DNA from: a virus
IMG/VR virus record: IMGVR_UViG_3300042914_003630
Coordinates: 1 to 40,583 of that record
Length of the DNA stretch: 40,583 nucleotides
Reading direction: 5' to 3' (one strand)
Both the position numbers and the translations under genes were made by a program. The notes below the pieces were generated by a model, which saw only the letters and a program-made list of their open reading frames with translations, was not told the DNA's origin and did not search any database. Below are positions 9,264 through 16,974 of the stretch, piece after piece. Within the stretch, counting starts at the first letter, position 1; each line of letters opens with the position of its first letter.

Positions 9264-10172
9264 ATGGCAGAAATTACATTTGGAACATATTCTACAGCAA
9301 ACTTGGCGGGGTCAGGACTAGGATTCTATGGCTCTACCTTTGGCAGTTCTGTACAAATTGGTGCATATAATCAGTCTACTTTCATTACTAATGCTAATGG
9401 TACGACTAACGGCGGAAATACCTTTAATAACCGATATACAGCAGCGGCTTCCGGCGAGCCACACGGTACTGGTAGTGGAATTCCCTTAATTCGTATTAAT
9501 GGGTATCATCGTACTTTGGATATTAATTTTGATCATACTACACCCGTAAATGTTCAAAATGTCCAGTTTAGAGTTTATGACCGTACCAATATTAATAACC
9601 CGGCCTCTGGGGTAAATACAAAAGTGGCTGAATTGGTTAATTTTAATGGGCAATCCTATAGTTCTTGGCTATCTACACCGGGCGATGCTAATACGGCTAA
9701 TGACGCTGTTGGCGGCTCTCCTAGAGGCTCTGGCGACCTAGTATGGTGGGGCGATCCTTGGCCTACTTCTCATGTATCTCAGGGCTATTACGAAAACAGT
9801 TCAGGGATTAGATTTTTGAATGGTAGAGTTGCTGACTCTGTTACCAATGGAGACTCTAGATTAGCTGGCGTTGCTGGCGCTGACGATACTGTTGGAGGAA
9901 CTGGTGTTATTGTACCTCTATTAAACAGCCCCGGTTCTGGGCAGAGATTCTTGAGTCCAGAATATGATACTGCATTTAAGCCAAAGTGGTTACAGTACTA
10001 TAATACATCTAATCCAGATGTTCCAAATATTGGGGTAAATACTACCACTAGAACCTTCGGCGGTACTGGCGTAGACAGAAGACACACTTGGAGACTGGCT
10101 TTAAGTGCTACTCCATTGAGTGTCGGAAGCAAGGAACAGTTCGCAGCTTATGTGAGCCTAGAATATCTTTGA
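9264..10172 (+). CDS. Putative abundant virion structural protein
   Basis: This 302-aa protein is rich in Gly, Asn, Thr and Ser, with only one short stretch of aromatic residues ('SGDLVWWGDPWPTS', about residue 155). It has no cysteine, which contrasts sharply with the two genes upstream. Beta-prone segments end in 'KEQFAAYVSLEYL', like the final strand of a beta-sandwich or fiber head. It is preceded by the only real leader on this strand (candidate TATAAT, then a strong AGGAG), and it is followed within 25 nt by a strong terminator. It therefore looks like a separately expressed cistron. The sequence also looks richer in G and C and in regular codons than the tail genes upstream, as expected of a highly expressed protein. 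The exact role (head decoration, fiber or tail protein) is not determined. Confidence 0.6.
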   Translation: MAEITFGTYSTANLAGSGLGFYGSTFGSSVQIGAYNQSTFITNANGTTNGGNTFNNRYTAAASGEPHGTGSGIPLIRINGYHRTLDINFDHTTPVNVQNVQFRVYDRTNINNPASGVNTKVAELVNFNGQSYSSWLSTPGDANTANDAVGGSPRGSGDLVWWGDPWPTSHVSQGYYENSSGIRFLNGRVADSVTNGDSRLAGVAGADDTVGGTGVIVPLLNSPGSGQRFLSPEYDTAFKPKWLQYYNTSNPDVPNIGVNTTTRTFGGTGVDRRHTWRLALSATPLSVGSKEQFAAYVSLEYL

Positions 10173-10196
10173 TCCATATTCGTCTTTAGTGCCATA

Positions 10197-10226
10197 AAAA
10201 AGGGGGGATTTTTAAGTCCCCCCTTT
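10197..10226. terminator. Bidirectional intrinsic terminator between convergent genes
   Basis: A perfect GGGGGGA / TCCCCCC stem (10202-10208 with 10217-10223) encloses an 8-nt loop. It is flanked by an A-run on the left and a T-rich run on the right, so it can end transcription from both directions. It sits between the stop of the 302-aa plus-strand gene and the stop of the first minus-strand gene. Confidence 0.9.
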
Positions 10227-10236
10227 CCTTTTATAT

Positions 10237-10620
10237 TTATTGCTGCTTCTTATACTTGTGCCAGCCGTTAAATCCTCGTTCTACATCCTTGTCTTCTTCA
10301 CTAGGACGCTTTGGGAACAGGTTATCGGTGCCATCATCAAGAACACCAAAGCTCTTCTTATACCACATAAGTTCGCCAGAAGTGACTACCTTTTCGAAGT
10401 ATTCGGCTTCCTTTTCCTTGCCCTTTTCATCAACATACTTAGCTTTACGCACTCGGTATGTTACATCTCCGCCAGACACTACCTTTTCTCCAATCTTGGC
10501 GGCAGGAGTATCTTCATAAATTTCTTGAAACCGGGCCAGTTTGCGAAACATTTCCTTGTCATTAGCCGCATCAAATTCAACAGTCATTCTTCCATCTTTG
10601 GTTGTGTAACTCAATTTCAT
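10237..10620 (-). CDS. Small conserved-looking protein downstream of the annealing protein, unknown function
   Basis: This 127-aa, charged, soluble protein is rich in Lys, Glu and Asp, with no signal or membrane segment. The start is ATG at 10620 (MKLSYTTKDGR). It overlaps the upstream TGA as ATGA and has GGAG about 9 nt before it. The longer reading would need a TTG start and is not needed. The N-terminal ~35 residues look like a beta-hairpin plus helix ('MTVEFDAANDKEMFRKLARF'), and the C-terminus is a basic tail (HKYKKQQ). It is the last gene of the minus-strand unit and is translationally coupled to the putative annealing protein, so a role in recombination or ssDNA handling is plausible. 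I do not recognise the family. Confidence 0.6.
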   Translation of the reverse strand: MKLSYTTKDGRMTVEFDAANDKEMFRKLARFQEIYEDTPAAKIGEKVVSGGDVTYRVRKAKYVDEKGKEKEAEYFEKVVTSGELMWYKKSFGVLDDGTDNLFPKRPSEEDKDVERGFNGWHKYKKQQ

Positions 10621-11369
10621 TCTACATTTCTCCAATTCTTGTCATAACCCTTAAAACTATCAGGAGTAGGCTTGCTATTATTTTGAAAATCATTAATCAT
10701 AGTCAAAATATTAGAAGCTTCCTTCTTACTTACCTCATTAATATTTGTATATTTCTTAGATCCATTATTTAAAATAGACCAGACATTTAAATTTAGCTCT
10801 AGACATTTCTTATCCAAGAAATTAATCTGAGCGCTCGTAATCTTATCTTTGTCGCTAATTTCTCCGGTAGTAGCCACATCGACCTTAACGGTCGCTTTTA
10901 CTACTGCTTCTACGTCTTTCTTGCGGGTTAATTCTTCAGCAGCCAAGCATCGAATTTTTAGAGCTTTACGAAGGGCTCTACCTTCGGCCCTAGTAGACGC
11001 TGTAGCAACTGGATGGGCACAGAATAGATCGTCCGTGTTTCCGTGCCATACGTCGGCTACTTCCTTGTATGTTCTAGTTTGCTCTGTTCCAAGCCATTTA
11101 TCGAAAACAACTTCAAACACTACGGTAGCACGGCCGGGGCCATTTACATCCGTTGCTGCAAAAACTTGACATGGGCCACTATAAACAATATCGCCCAAGA
11201 TTTCTTCTGCTACACGCCTAAGTCCGGCACATGTAGGACTACCTTCTACAAGCTCGGTAGGATCGAAAAGACTCATTACATACTGGTGCCATTCTTTTGA
11301 TCCGTAGAGAGGACCAGATTGTTCTGACACGATTACATCACCACCAACATCAAACATTGTTTCTTCCAT
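10617..11369 (-). CDS. Putative single-strand annealing protein (Rad52/ERF-like)
   Basis: This is a 250-aa protein. Residues ~30-150 contain 'AGLRRVAEEILGDIVYSG' and a beta-rich stretch, then 'AHPVATASTRAEGRALRKAL', a TRAxxRALRxAL helix typical of phage Rad52/ERF-type annealing proteins. After a linker, the C-terminal ~70 residues ('ITSAQINFLDKKCLELNL' ...) resemble the small helical domain often found at the end of recombination-associated phage proteins. If correct, it would anneal complementary single strands during replication-dependent recombination. The ATG at 11369 has GAGG 9 nt upstream, embedded in the end of the homing endonuclease gene. It is coupled by ATGA to the 127-aa gene. The family call rests on motif memory only; an unrelated DNA-binding protein cannot be excluded. 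Confidence 0.5.
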   Translation of the reverse strand: MEETMFDVGGDVIVSEQSGPLYGSKEWHQYVMSLFDPTELVEGSPTCAGLRRVAEEILGDIVYSGPCQVFAATDVNGPGRATVVFEVVFDKWLGTEQTRTYKEVADVWHGNTDDLFCAHPVATASTRAEGRALRKALKIRCLAAEELTRKKDVEAVVKATVKVDVATTGEISDKDKITSAQINFLDKKCLELNLNVWSILNNGSKKYTNINEVSKKEASNILTMINDFQNNSKPTPDSFKGYDKNWRNVE

Positions 11370-11372
11370 TTT

Positions 11373-12116
11373 TTAAACCTCAATTAAACCAGACAACTTA
11401 CCAGACTCGATTTCCTTGATGACCTTACTAAGCTTGTTCCATGTATCTCTTTTGTTTTTTAGAGAACAGCTTTTCGCGCCATACTTAATTCTAACAACAT
11501 GGATGCCTTTTGACAAGAGCAATCCATTTTTTATTGTATCTTGTTTGATTGTCTTTTGCAATTTTTCTTCGCCAAAAATAGGCATAAAATGAAGAGGTCC
11601 ATCTATTTCTATAGCGACTTTTAGATCTTTCAAAAATAAATCGACCTTGTAATCTCCGCCTATATTGTCTTTATAGATAGTAACATTATATCCAGCAGAA
11701 GTCAACATTTTTCTTATATATTTTTCTATTTTGGAGCCATCAATAGAAGCTTTTCTAAGGGCTTCTCCGGCTTTTGTTTGCCTCTCATGTTTTTCATTAT
11801 CCGACAAAGACTCCCATCTTTCTTTCGCCATTTCTGAGAACTTTTCTTTTTTGTTTTTGGGCATCTTTTTCCATGCCGCATGTCTTTTTTCCGAGATTAA
11901 ATTTTTAGTACTTTCTTTAAGATTTTTGCCCCGGGTAGGATGGGCAGACCTGCCTCTAGCAATAGCTAGTGATTGAGACTCTTGATAGCTTCTTCTTTGA
12001 ATATTATGTTTTTTTAATATACGATAAATTTTAATCGGATATGTAGAAAATTCTTCCGCGATTTCCGGGACGCTTTTTCCAGATTCATATGCTTTAATTA
12101 TTTTAAGCTCATCCAT
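11373..12116 (-). CDS. Free-standing Vsr-like (EDxHD) homing endonuclease
   Basis: This is a 247-aa protein. Residues ~1-45 form a helix-turn-helix ('SVPEIAEEFSTYPIKIYRIL'), followed by a basic helical spacer (residues ~50-125). Residues ~130-225 form a Vsr-like nuclease fold with 'YKVDLFLKDLKVAIEIDGPL' then H, and a later 'KQDTIKNGLLLSKGIHVVRI'. The D...EIDGPxH...D pattern matches the EDxHD homing endonuclease family typified by I-Bth0305I. It would cut a specific site in related genomes and promote its own copying. It has its own ribosome binding site (GGAG, 9 nt before ATG), overlaps the upstream gene by 8 nt, and is inserted between the glycan operon and the annealing-protein gene. No intron ends are obvious, so it is called free-standing. 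It is a different subtype from the nuclease at 29785-30672. Confidence 0.8.
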   Translation of the reverse strand: MDELKIIKAYESGKSVPEIAEEFSTYPIKIYRILKKHNIQRRSYQESQSLAIARGRSAHPTRGKNLKESTKNLISEKRHAAWKKMPKNKKEKFSEMAKERWESLSDNEKHERQTKAGEALRKASIDGSKIEKYIRKMLTSAGYNVTIYKDNIGGDYKVDLFLKDLKVAIEIDGPLHFMPIFGEEKLQKTIKQDTIKNGLLLSKGIHVVRIKYGAKSCSLKNKRDTWNKLSKVIKEIESGKLSGLIEV

Positions 12117-12564
12117 TTACTATCTCCAATAATTTACTTGATTGCCAGTCTGACATAATATCTTTTACTTTAATATTTGCATAGTTCTGTATCATATCTG
12201 CATGATCTATGCTTCTAGCCACAATTCTTATGGATGGGTCTCTTAGTATCCTCATATTTTCTTCAAAGTCTTGAGCAGACCTCAGCCATTCTAGATCGTA
12301 GAGATACAAATATTTCTTTGCTACGCTATTAATCTTCTTTAGCGTATTGGCTGTTTGTAAACTAGTGGCAAATATATGACCATCCCAATACGGCAAATAG
12401 TAGGAATTAATAATCGCAAAATTCATATTAATCGGGGGCGGTGCTAAATTGTGGTAAAAACAGCACGTAGACACCTTATTACTGGATAGTTTATTAAACT
12501 CTCTAATCATGAAATAAGAATTTTGAGAAATAGAAATGTCATCTAAAAATGAAGCTATTTTCAT
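12109..12564 (-). CDS. Small protein resembling a GT-B glycosyltransferase N-terminal domain
   Basis: This 151-aa protein opens as 'MKIASFLDDISISQNSYFMI', like the first strand and helix of a GT-B glycosyltransferase. It continues through 'HIFATSLQTANTLKKINSVA' and 'YLYLYDLEWLR' to 'RIVARSIDHADMIQNYANIK', the alternating strand-helix pattern of an N-terminal GT-B half. No donor-binding C-terminal domain (E-x7-E) follows, so it may be an isolated acceptor-side domain, a partner of a neighbour, or a remnant. The gene has a good AGGAG 7 nt before the ATG, is intact, and sits 1 nt after the previous gene of the operon. It is the last member before the homing endonuclease. Function is not established. 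Confidence 0.5.
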   Translation of the reverse strand: MKIASFLDDISISQNSYFMIREFNKLSSNKVSTCCFYHNLAPPPINMNFAIINSYYLPYWDGHIFATSLQTANTLKKINSVAKKYLYLYDLEWLRSAQDFEENMRILRDPSIRIVARSIDHADMIQNYANIKVKDIMSDWQSSKLLEIVNG

Positions 12565-12565
12565 T

Positions 12566-13387
12566 TTATTCTCCTAGTATTTTATTTATTATAAAATTTG
12601 CTGTAGCCGATGGGCTTAAATTGTTTTCCCAAAACTTCCTATGGCTAGTAGATAGTTCTTGCAGCGTAGGAGATAATAACAATTTATCGATATATTTGCT
12701 AGACCATGTAGGCACACAAAAATGAGGACTGTCCTTCATAAATTCATAGTTGTTTTGATATATACACATTACTATACATCCGCACTGCATGGCTTCGTAA
12801 AATCTAAAAGTATCTAGGCTAGCAGACCCCCAAGGAACTAATGCAATTTTTGTATCGCTCATTACGCTAGAATAAACCTCCGGGCCTAATCCCTTATTCC
12901 AGCCTTCATAGAAATGAATAAAAGAGCCGGGCCTATCTTTGTACGAACTAGCAAATTGAAAAAATTCCTGTCTAGTGTATGGATCATATTGTCCAATAAA
13001 AGAAACATCATACTTACGTTCTTTGATAGGTTTTTCTGCCGTACCAGTAAACCAAGACGTTGAACCTAGTTGTAGCTCAACAAGCTTAGGATGCTGTATA
13101 AAATGGCCGGGCGAAAATATTACGCTTAAATCCTTGCTTTTCTTTGGTAAATAATTCATGAATACGGCGGCTACTTCTGAAAAAGAGGTTTCCGGCGGAA
13201 AATATGAATGTCCTTCGGCAGATAGTATAACAACAATAGCATATTTTGTTACGATATTAAAAACTGGCTGTTCATGTCTTCTAACATAAAGTCCCCAGCT
13301 ATCATCGAAAGTTTGAGTTAATTTTTCATATATTTCCGACACATGTTTCGATTCACACGTATCGGGCGTTTGATTAAAAATTTTCAT
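12566..13387 (-). CDS. Exostosin-like GT-B glycosyltransferase
   Basis: This is a 273-aa protein. The start at 13387 (MKIFNQTPDTCES) is chosen because AAGGA lies 8 nt upstream; the longer frame overlaps the previous gene further. Residues ~130-260 carry 'YDVSFIGQYDPYTRQEFF', then 'IALVPWGSASLDTFRFYEAM' followed by 'QCGCIVM', the donor-binding region seen in exostosin/GT47-like enzymes (small S-x-R-x-Y/F-E-A-M...G-x-I/V-P/M pattern). It would transfer a sugar from a nucleotide donor to a glycan in the cytoplasm. It overlaps the upstream GT34-like gene by 14 nt. A second exostosin-like enzyme is encoded at 16974-17783, and the two share the R-[FI]-Y-E-A-[ML] core. The sugar and acceptor are unknown. 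Confidence 0.65.
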   Translation of the reverse strand: MKIFNQTPDTCESKHVSEIYEKLTQTFDDSWGLYVRRHEQPVFNIVTKYAIVVILSAEGHSYFPPETSFSEVAAVFMNYLPKKSKDLSVIFSPGHFIQHPKLVELQLGSTSWFTGTAEKPIKERKYDVSFIGQYDPYTRQEFFQFASSYKDRPGSFIHFYEGWNKGLGPEVYSSVMSDTKIALVPWGSASLDTFRFYEAMQCGCIVMCIYQNNYEFMKDSPHFCVPTWSSKYIDKLLLSPTLQELSTSHRKFWENNLSPSATANFIINKILGE

Positions 13388-14135
13388 TAAAATATTCCTT
13401 TCGCCATTTTCTTCCGCCAGCAAAGTGTCTAATTACGGTATCTATCGACCTAGTTGGAATCATGTAAAACTTATCTTCCCCATCTTCTGATGGAACGTGT
13501 GTTACATTCCATACCGAGGGCAAGATTTCTACATTATGGTATAGCTCTTGTAGACTGTATATAGTATCTTCATCGACCGAAGAATGCCAGCCCCAATGCT
13601 TCATTAAAATAAAAGGTGTCCAGCTATGCCTTTGAATTCCTGCTAAACTATACCATGATGCCTGTTCTGTAAAAATATGCCAAAAAGAGCTTTGTTCTCC
13701 CATTGAGCCAGTAGTAATTTTATCGTTGAGTTTCTGATATCTTTTTTCCGATAAAATGTTTTCTATTAAGTCATAGCTCCAGTCATTTAGTGACAATGTA
13801 TAGGCTCCCATACAATGCGTATTACATGAATCTATGGCATAAGCAAAGCTTTTACATGTTTGAAATGGTACAGAATGATCTACTATAGCCATATCTGCAT
13901 CTATTTGTGTTACAATATCTCCTTCTTTTAAAAATTCATTTTTTACCATTTGTTGAATATTATAAAATTTATTCCATACAAACGATCCCCTAAAAGGTTT
14001 TTCTGTGTGGCCATATTCTATATATTCAAAATTATGTTTTAAGCAATATTTTTTGTTATTATTACGAGTATACTTTTCATAAAAATCTTGTCGCCAATCA
14101 TTATATGCAGCTACTACAATTAGGTATTTTTTCAT
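13374..14135 (-). CDS. GT34-like galactosyl/mannosyl-type glycosyltransferase
   Basis: This 253-aa protein has a GT-A layout. It opens 'MKKYLIVVAAYNDWRQDF', followed by 'KKYCLKHNFEYIEYG', the helix-strand pair typical of GMA12/MNN10-type enzymes. A D-x-D metal-binding motif lies in 'DIVTQIDADMAIVDHS' (about residues 93-108). 'TTGSMGEQSSFWHIF' and a final 'RHFAGGRKWRKEYF' complete the active-site side. Members of this family add galactose or mannose from UDP or GDP sugars; the donor here is not certain. It lies in the middle of the tightly packed glycan operon, 4 nt after the GT25 gene, and overlaps the next gene by 14 nt. No membrane segment is seen, so it should act in the cytoplasm. Confidence 0.65.
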   Translation of the reverse strand: MKKYLIVVAAYNDWRQDFYEKYTRNNNKKYCLKHNFEYIEYGHTEKPFRGSFVWNKFYNIQQMVKNEFLKEGDIVTQIDADMAIVDHSVPFQTCKSFAYAIDSCNTHCMGAYTLSLNDWSYDLIENILSEKRYQKLNDKITTGSMGEQSSFWHIFTEQASWYSLAGIQRHSWTPFILMKHWGWHSSVDEDTIYSLQELYHNVEILPSVWNVTHVPSEDGEDKFYMIPTRSIDTVIRHFAGGRKWRKEYFNENF

Positions 14136-14139
14136 ATTA

Positions 14140-14811
14140 TTAGTCTTGTATAGATGTTTTAAAGTTATTTTGCTTACATATGTATGGGATAGTATGATAT
14201 ACTTTAAAATTATTTACATAAAATATGTGGTTTAATTGCCAATCCCAAGATAAATGAAATTTCTTAAATGTATTTAATATTTTTATGGCTGTTTCTTTTT
14301 TGAAGATCATTGAGGAGGTCGTGTTAGTTGCTGGATGCTTAGCTAATAAAAAATTATCAATCATACATTCGTATTTACATAAAGAATGATCAAACGCCCC
14401 GCCTATTACGATAACATCCCAGTCGAATGGACATGATTTAGCTAATGATTCTATCATTTTTTCAGATGTGCCATTTAAAAACAAACAGTCATCCTCTAAA
14501 ATCATAGCATATTCATTATCTGAAGCAGCTAATTTTTTTAAAATTTCTACATGTTTAATCATCAAAGATATTTCTGAATCTTTTAGTATTCTATATTCAC
14601 CGCCTCCACACTTATTTTTTGTTATCTTAGCTGTTTCTTCAAATTTTTGTCGATCTGCCTCATAATACTCGCTTATAATTTCTTTAGTTAAATCTTCTCT
14701 ATCATAATTTTCAATTAATTCTATATCGCTAGCACCTATTTTACTTAACTCCTGTAGTATATATTGTTTTCTTTCTTTTAGTTTTGTATAGTGGGCTACA
14801 TATATTTTCAT
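14140..14811 (-). CDS. GT25-family (LPS-type) glycosyltransferase
   Basis: This is a 223-aa protein. It begins 'MKIYVAHYTKLKERKQYI', the usual GT25 start (strand then K/R-rich helix). Residues ~80-115 have 'SEISLMIKHVEILKKLAASD' followed by 'YAMILEDDCLF', the E-D-D catalytic/metal motif of lipooligosaccharide galactosyltransferases of this family. 'DWDVIVIGGAF' and 'NTTSSMIFKKETA' follow as expected. At ~220 aa it is close to the short end of the family. Its ATG overlaps the preceding TAA (TAATG), with AGGAA upstream. It probably transfers galactose or a similar sugar in the cytoplasm to a growing glycan. The donor is inferred from the family and is not proven. Confidence 0.75.
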   Translation of the reverse strand: MKIYVAHYTKLKERKQYILQELSKIGASDIELIENYDREDLTKEIISEYYEADRQKFEETAKITKNKCGGGEYRILKDSEISLMIKHVEILKKLAASDNEYAMILEDDCLFLNGTSEKMIESLAKSCPFDWDVIVIGGAFDHSLCKYECMIDNFLLAKHPATNTTSSMIFKKETAIKILNTFKKFHLSWDWQLNHIFYVNNFKVYHTIPYICKQNNFKTSIQD

Positions 14812-15443
14812 TATTTTTCCTGCTTTGTAAATAGAACATTTCCCATGTCCATGTATTGTAAATCTTCAAAGATCACTTTAAATCCATTATCCAGTAACCA
14901 ATTTTTATATTCTGGATATTTTACTACTCCATCATATGTATCAATTAAAGAAACTTCGGTATACAAGAATTTTATTTTAGACATAGCTAATGGAGAGTTT
15001 TTTAACAATATTGGCTCATATCCCTGCATATCTAGCCAAGCTAAGTCGATATGATCAATATTATTTGATTTAATCCAGTCGTCTAAACACAAAGTTTTAA
15101 CTTTTTCTGTTGATTTAAATGTTATTTCTTTATGAAACCATAAATGATCTTTTGGTGGCAATAAAGACGAAGATCCCCAGCTTTCATTAAATCTATCGCT
15201 AATATGTAGCTCTTCATATCCATCTATATAACTAAGAGCAGCTTTTTTTAAAGTTACATTTTTGTAATTTTTTGTTTTTGCTAATGCTTGCAAGTACAAA
15301 TTATCCAATGGCTCAAAACCATATATTTTACCTAGTGGAAAATTTTCAGCAAAAAATAAAGTATCACTACCATCCGCTACGCCAGCTTCTAGTATTGTAC
15401 AGTTTTCTACAAGACTTCTTAAAATCCAATGTTGAATATTCAT
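14811..15443 (-). CDS. FkbM-family methyltransferase (copy 1 of 3)
   Basis: This is a 210-aa protein. SAM-binding motif I appears as 'ILEAGVADGSDTLFFAENFP' with the acidic end of strand 2 in 'IYGFEPLDNLY'. The catalytic-side motif 'LAWLDMQGYEPILLKNSP' matches the D-[VM]-[EQ]-G-x-E signature of FkbM enzymes. Length is normal for the family (200-250). FkbM enzymes methylate hydroxyl groups, often on sugars or glycolipids, so this would O-methylate a residue built by neighbouring transferases. It starts with AAGGA upstream and its stop overlaps the GT25 start. Two more FkbM genes are at 15456-16121 and 18596-19237. They are quite different in sequence, which suggests three distinct target positions rather than recent duplication. 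Confidence 0.8.
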   Translation of the reverse strand: MNIQHWILRSLVENCTILEAGVADGSDTLFFAENFPLGKIYGFEPLDNLYLQALAKTKNYKNVTLKKAALSYIDGYEELHISDRFNESWGSSSLLPPKDHLWFHKEITFKSTEKVKTLCLDDWIKSNNIDHIDLAWLDMQGYEPILLKNSPLAMSKIKFLYTEVSLIDTYDGVVKYPEYKNWLLDNGFKVIFEDLQYMDMGNVLFTKQEK

Positions 15444-15455
15444 TAAAATTCCTTA

Positions 15456-16121
15456 TCAAATAATATTATCATAATCCATATATAAAGCATCATTTATTGA
15501 TAATCTATCTATCAATTTATAATTTTTAGACTTCATATATTCTTCAGTAAAACACCTATAATATTCCAGAGATGTTGTTTCCATTAATATAAATTTTGGT
15601 CTTACGCGATCAAAATCAAGCCCATTTAAAACTTCTATCTCGTATCCTTCTACGTCTAAACTAAAAAAATCAACGGTTTGTATGTTATGTTTATTTAATA
15701 AATATTGTAGCGTACAACAATTTATACTGACTGCATTAGATATATTTTCTGACTTAAACTTATTGTGCCAGAAAATCATTTCTTCATCAAAATATTCAGG
15801 AATATCGTTAATAGAATTCATTAAACCGTTATGTGATGGATTATCAAAATTTCCTTTAACAGTAGAATCTTTATAATTTGAGTTTACTAATGCATAATTT
15901 TCATGAATACATTTTGGTCTATTTGTTTTACATTTTAAATAATTTGTTGTTCCAGCTTCAATTAAAAGCCCTCGCCAATTTAATTTCTGTTCTAATAATA
16001 AAGTGTTAGATTGAGTGATGCCATCATTTGCTCCACATTCAATAAAAAAACCATCCTTGTAATTTAAATATTTTAATAATTTTTCGTCTATTTCGTGCAA
16101 GCTATGCATATTGTTCACCAT
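15456..16121 (-). CDS. FkbM-family methyltransferase (copy 2 of 3)
   Basis: This is a 221-aa protein. Motif I is 'GFFIECGANDGITQSNTLLL' and the acidic strand-2 residue follows in 'WRGLLIEAG'. The FkbM signature is 'FFSLDVEGYEIEVLNGLDF'. After this comes 'PKFILMETTSLEYY'. The enzyme should use S-adenosylmethionine to methylate a hydroxyl on a glycan in the cytoplasm. The N-terminal NNMHSLHEIDEKLLKYL is a short helix before the Rossmann fold. The Shine-Dalgarno sequence is weak and only 4 nt separate it from the GT10 gene, so it probably depends on translational coupling. It is adjacent to copy 1, separated by 12 nt. Confidence 0.8.
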   Translation of the reverse strand: MVNNMHSLHEIDEKLLKYLNYKDGFFIECGANDGITQSNTLLLEQKLNWRGLLIEAGTTNYLKCKTNRPKCIHENYALVNSNYKDSTVKGNFDNPSHNGLMNSINDIPEYFDEEMIFWHNKFKSENISNAVSINCCTLQYLLNKHNIQTVDFFSLDVEGYEIEVLNGLDFDRVRPKFILMETTSLEYYRCFTEEYMKSKNYKLIDRLSINDALYMDYDNII

Positions 16122-16125
16122 TCAA

Positions 16126-16974
16126 TTATTTGATTAATAAATTTTTAATTTTATTTTTGATTGATTGTAAATTAAAATCTGTATTTACTAGTGGTTCATT
16201 TATAATCTCATTATATAATTCATTATCATTATCTATCTTTATAACAAAATTTTTAAGATCTTCTAAAGATTCAAAGTCTCTAACATCTATAAAGCATTTT
16301 TTATTAAAATCTAAATGAACTTTTTGGTCAGCCCAGTATATCGGAATTGTACCGGCAGTTTTAGCGTGTAGTAATTTTTCTGTATAATATCCGTCATAGA
16401 TTGAGTTTTCTGGACATATAGAAAATTTATACATAGATAGTTTTTGATATTTGTCTAATTCTCCTTCTGTATGATTGCCAAAAGGTCTACCGTATCCATC
16501 CACTTTTTTATATGCTGACAAAGTATTGAATAAGTCATATCTTAATTGTCTAGGAGAACTAAATACTGTTGCGCAAAACTTAGTTTTAGGCGTTCTTATA
16601 AATTCGTTATCGTTTATTTTTGATGGGTGTATTAGATATTGCGGATTAGTATACGTCTCTACATTAAACCAATCTATATACAGATGATATAAAGGTATCC
16701 TAATGTTTTTTCCACCATATGAATCAAAATCAAATGTAAAAGAATAATCACATTCATCAAAGTTTGGCCTAATATTTTCTCCAGTATAAAAAATTTTTTT
16801 AGTATTGTTTCTATTGATAGCATGATGATTATTACCAAAACAAGAATATATAATATAATTGCATTGCTGCACGGGAGCTAGTTGTACATCTCCAAATATT
16901 TCTCTGAACAGATTTATGAAAAAATTATTATTAACATCAAATCCGCCCCAAAAATCTAAAAAATTAATTTTCAT
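16126..16974 (-). CDS. GT10-family fucosyltransferase
   Basis: This is a 282-aa protein. The N-terminal half is a loose GT-B acceptor domain with 'KKIFYTGENIRPNFDECDYS'. The C-terminal half contains the GT10 signature 'FSICPENSIYDGYYTEKLLH' followed by 'AKTAGTIPIYWA' (about residues 182-213), which forms the GDP-fucose binding site in alpha-1,3/1,4-fucosyltransferases. It should transfer L-fucose from GDP-fucose onto a glycan. Its probable donor source, GDP-L-fucose synthase, is encoded 3-4 kb upstream in the same operon (20036-20992). GGAG lies 8 nt before the ATG, which overlaps the previous TAA. The enzyme class is clear, but the exact linkage is not. No membrane anchor is present, consistent with a cytoplasmic enzyme. 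Confidence 0.85.
   Translation of the reverse strand: MKINFLDFWGGFDVNNNFFINLFREIFGDVQLAPVQQCNYIIYSCFGNNHHAINRNNTKKIFYTGENIRPNFDECDYSFTFDFDSYGGKNIRIPLYHLYIDWFNVETYTNPQYLIHPSKINDNEFIRTPKTKFCATVFSSPRQLRYDLFNTLSAYKKVDGYGRPFGNHTEGELDKYQKLSMYKFSICPENSIYDGYYTEKLLHAKTAGTIPIYWADQKVHLDFNKKCFIDVRDFESLEDLKNFVIKIDNDNELYNEIINEPLVNTDFNLQSIKNKIKNLLIK

Noticed and set aside
10240-10647. Plus-strand ORF of 135 aa
   Set aside because: It is antisense to the coupled 127-aa and annealing-protein genes and lacks a plausible protein or Shine-Dalgarno sequence; it also follows the bidirectional terminator.
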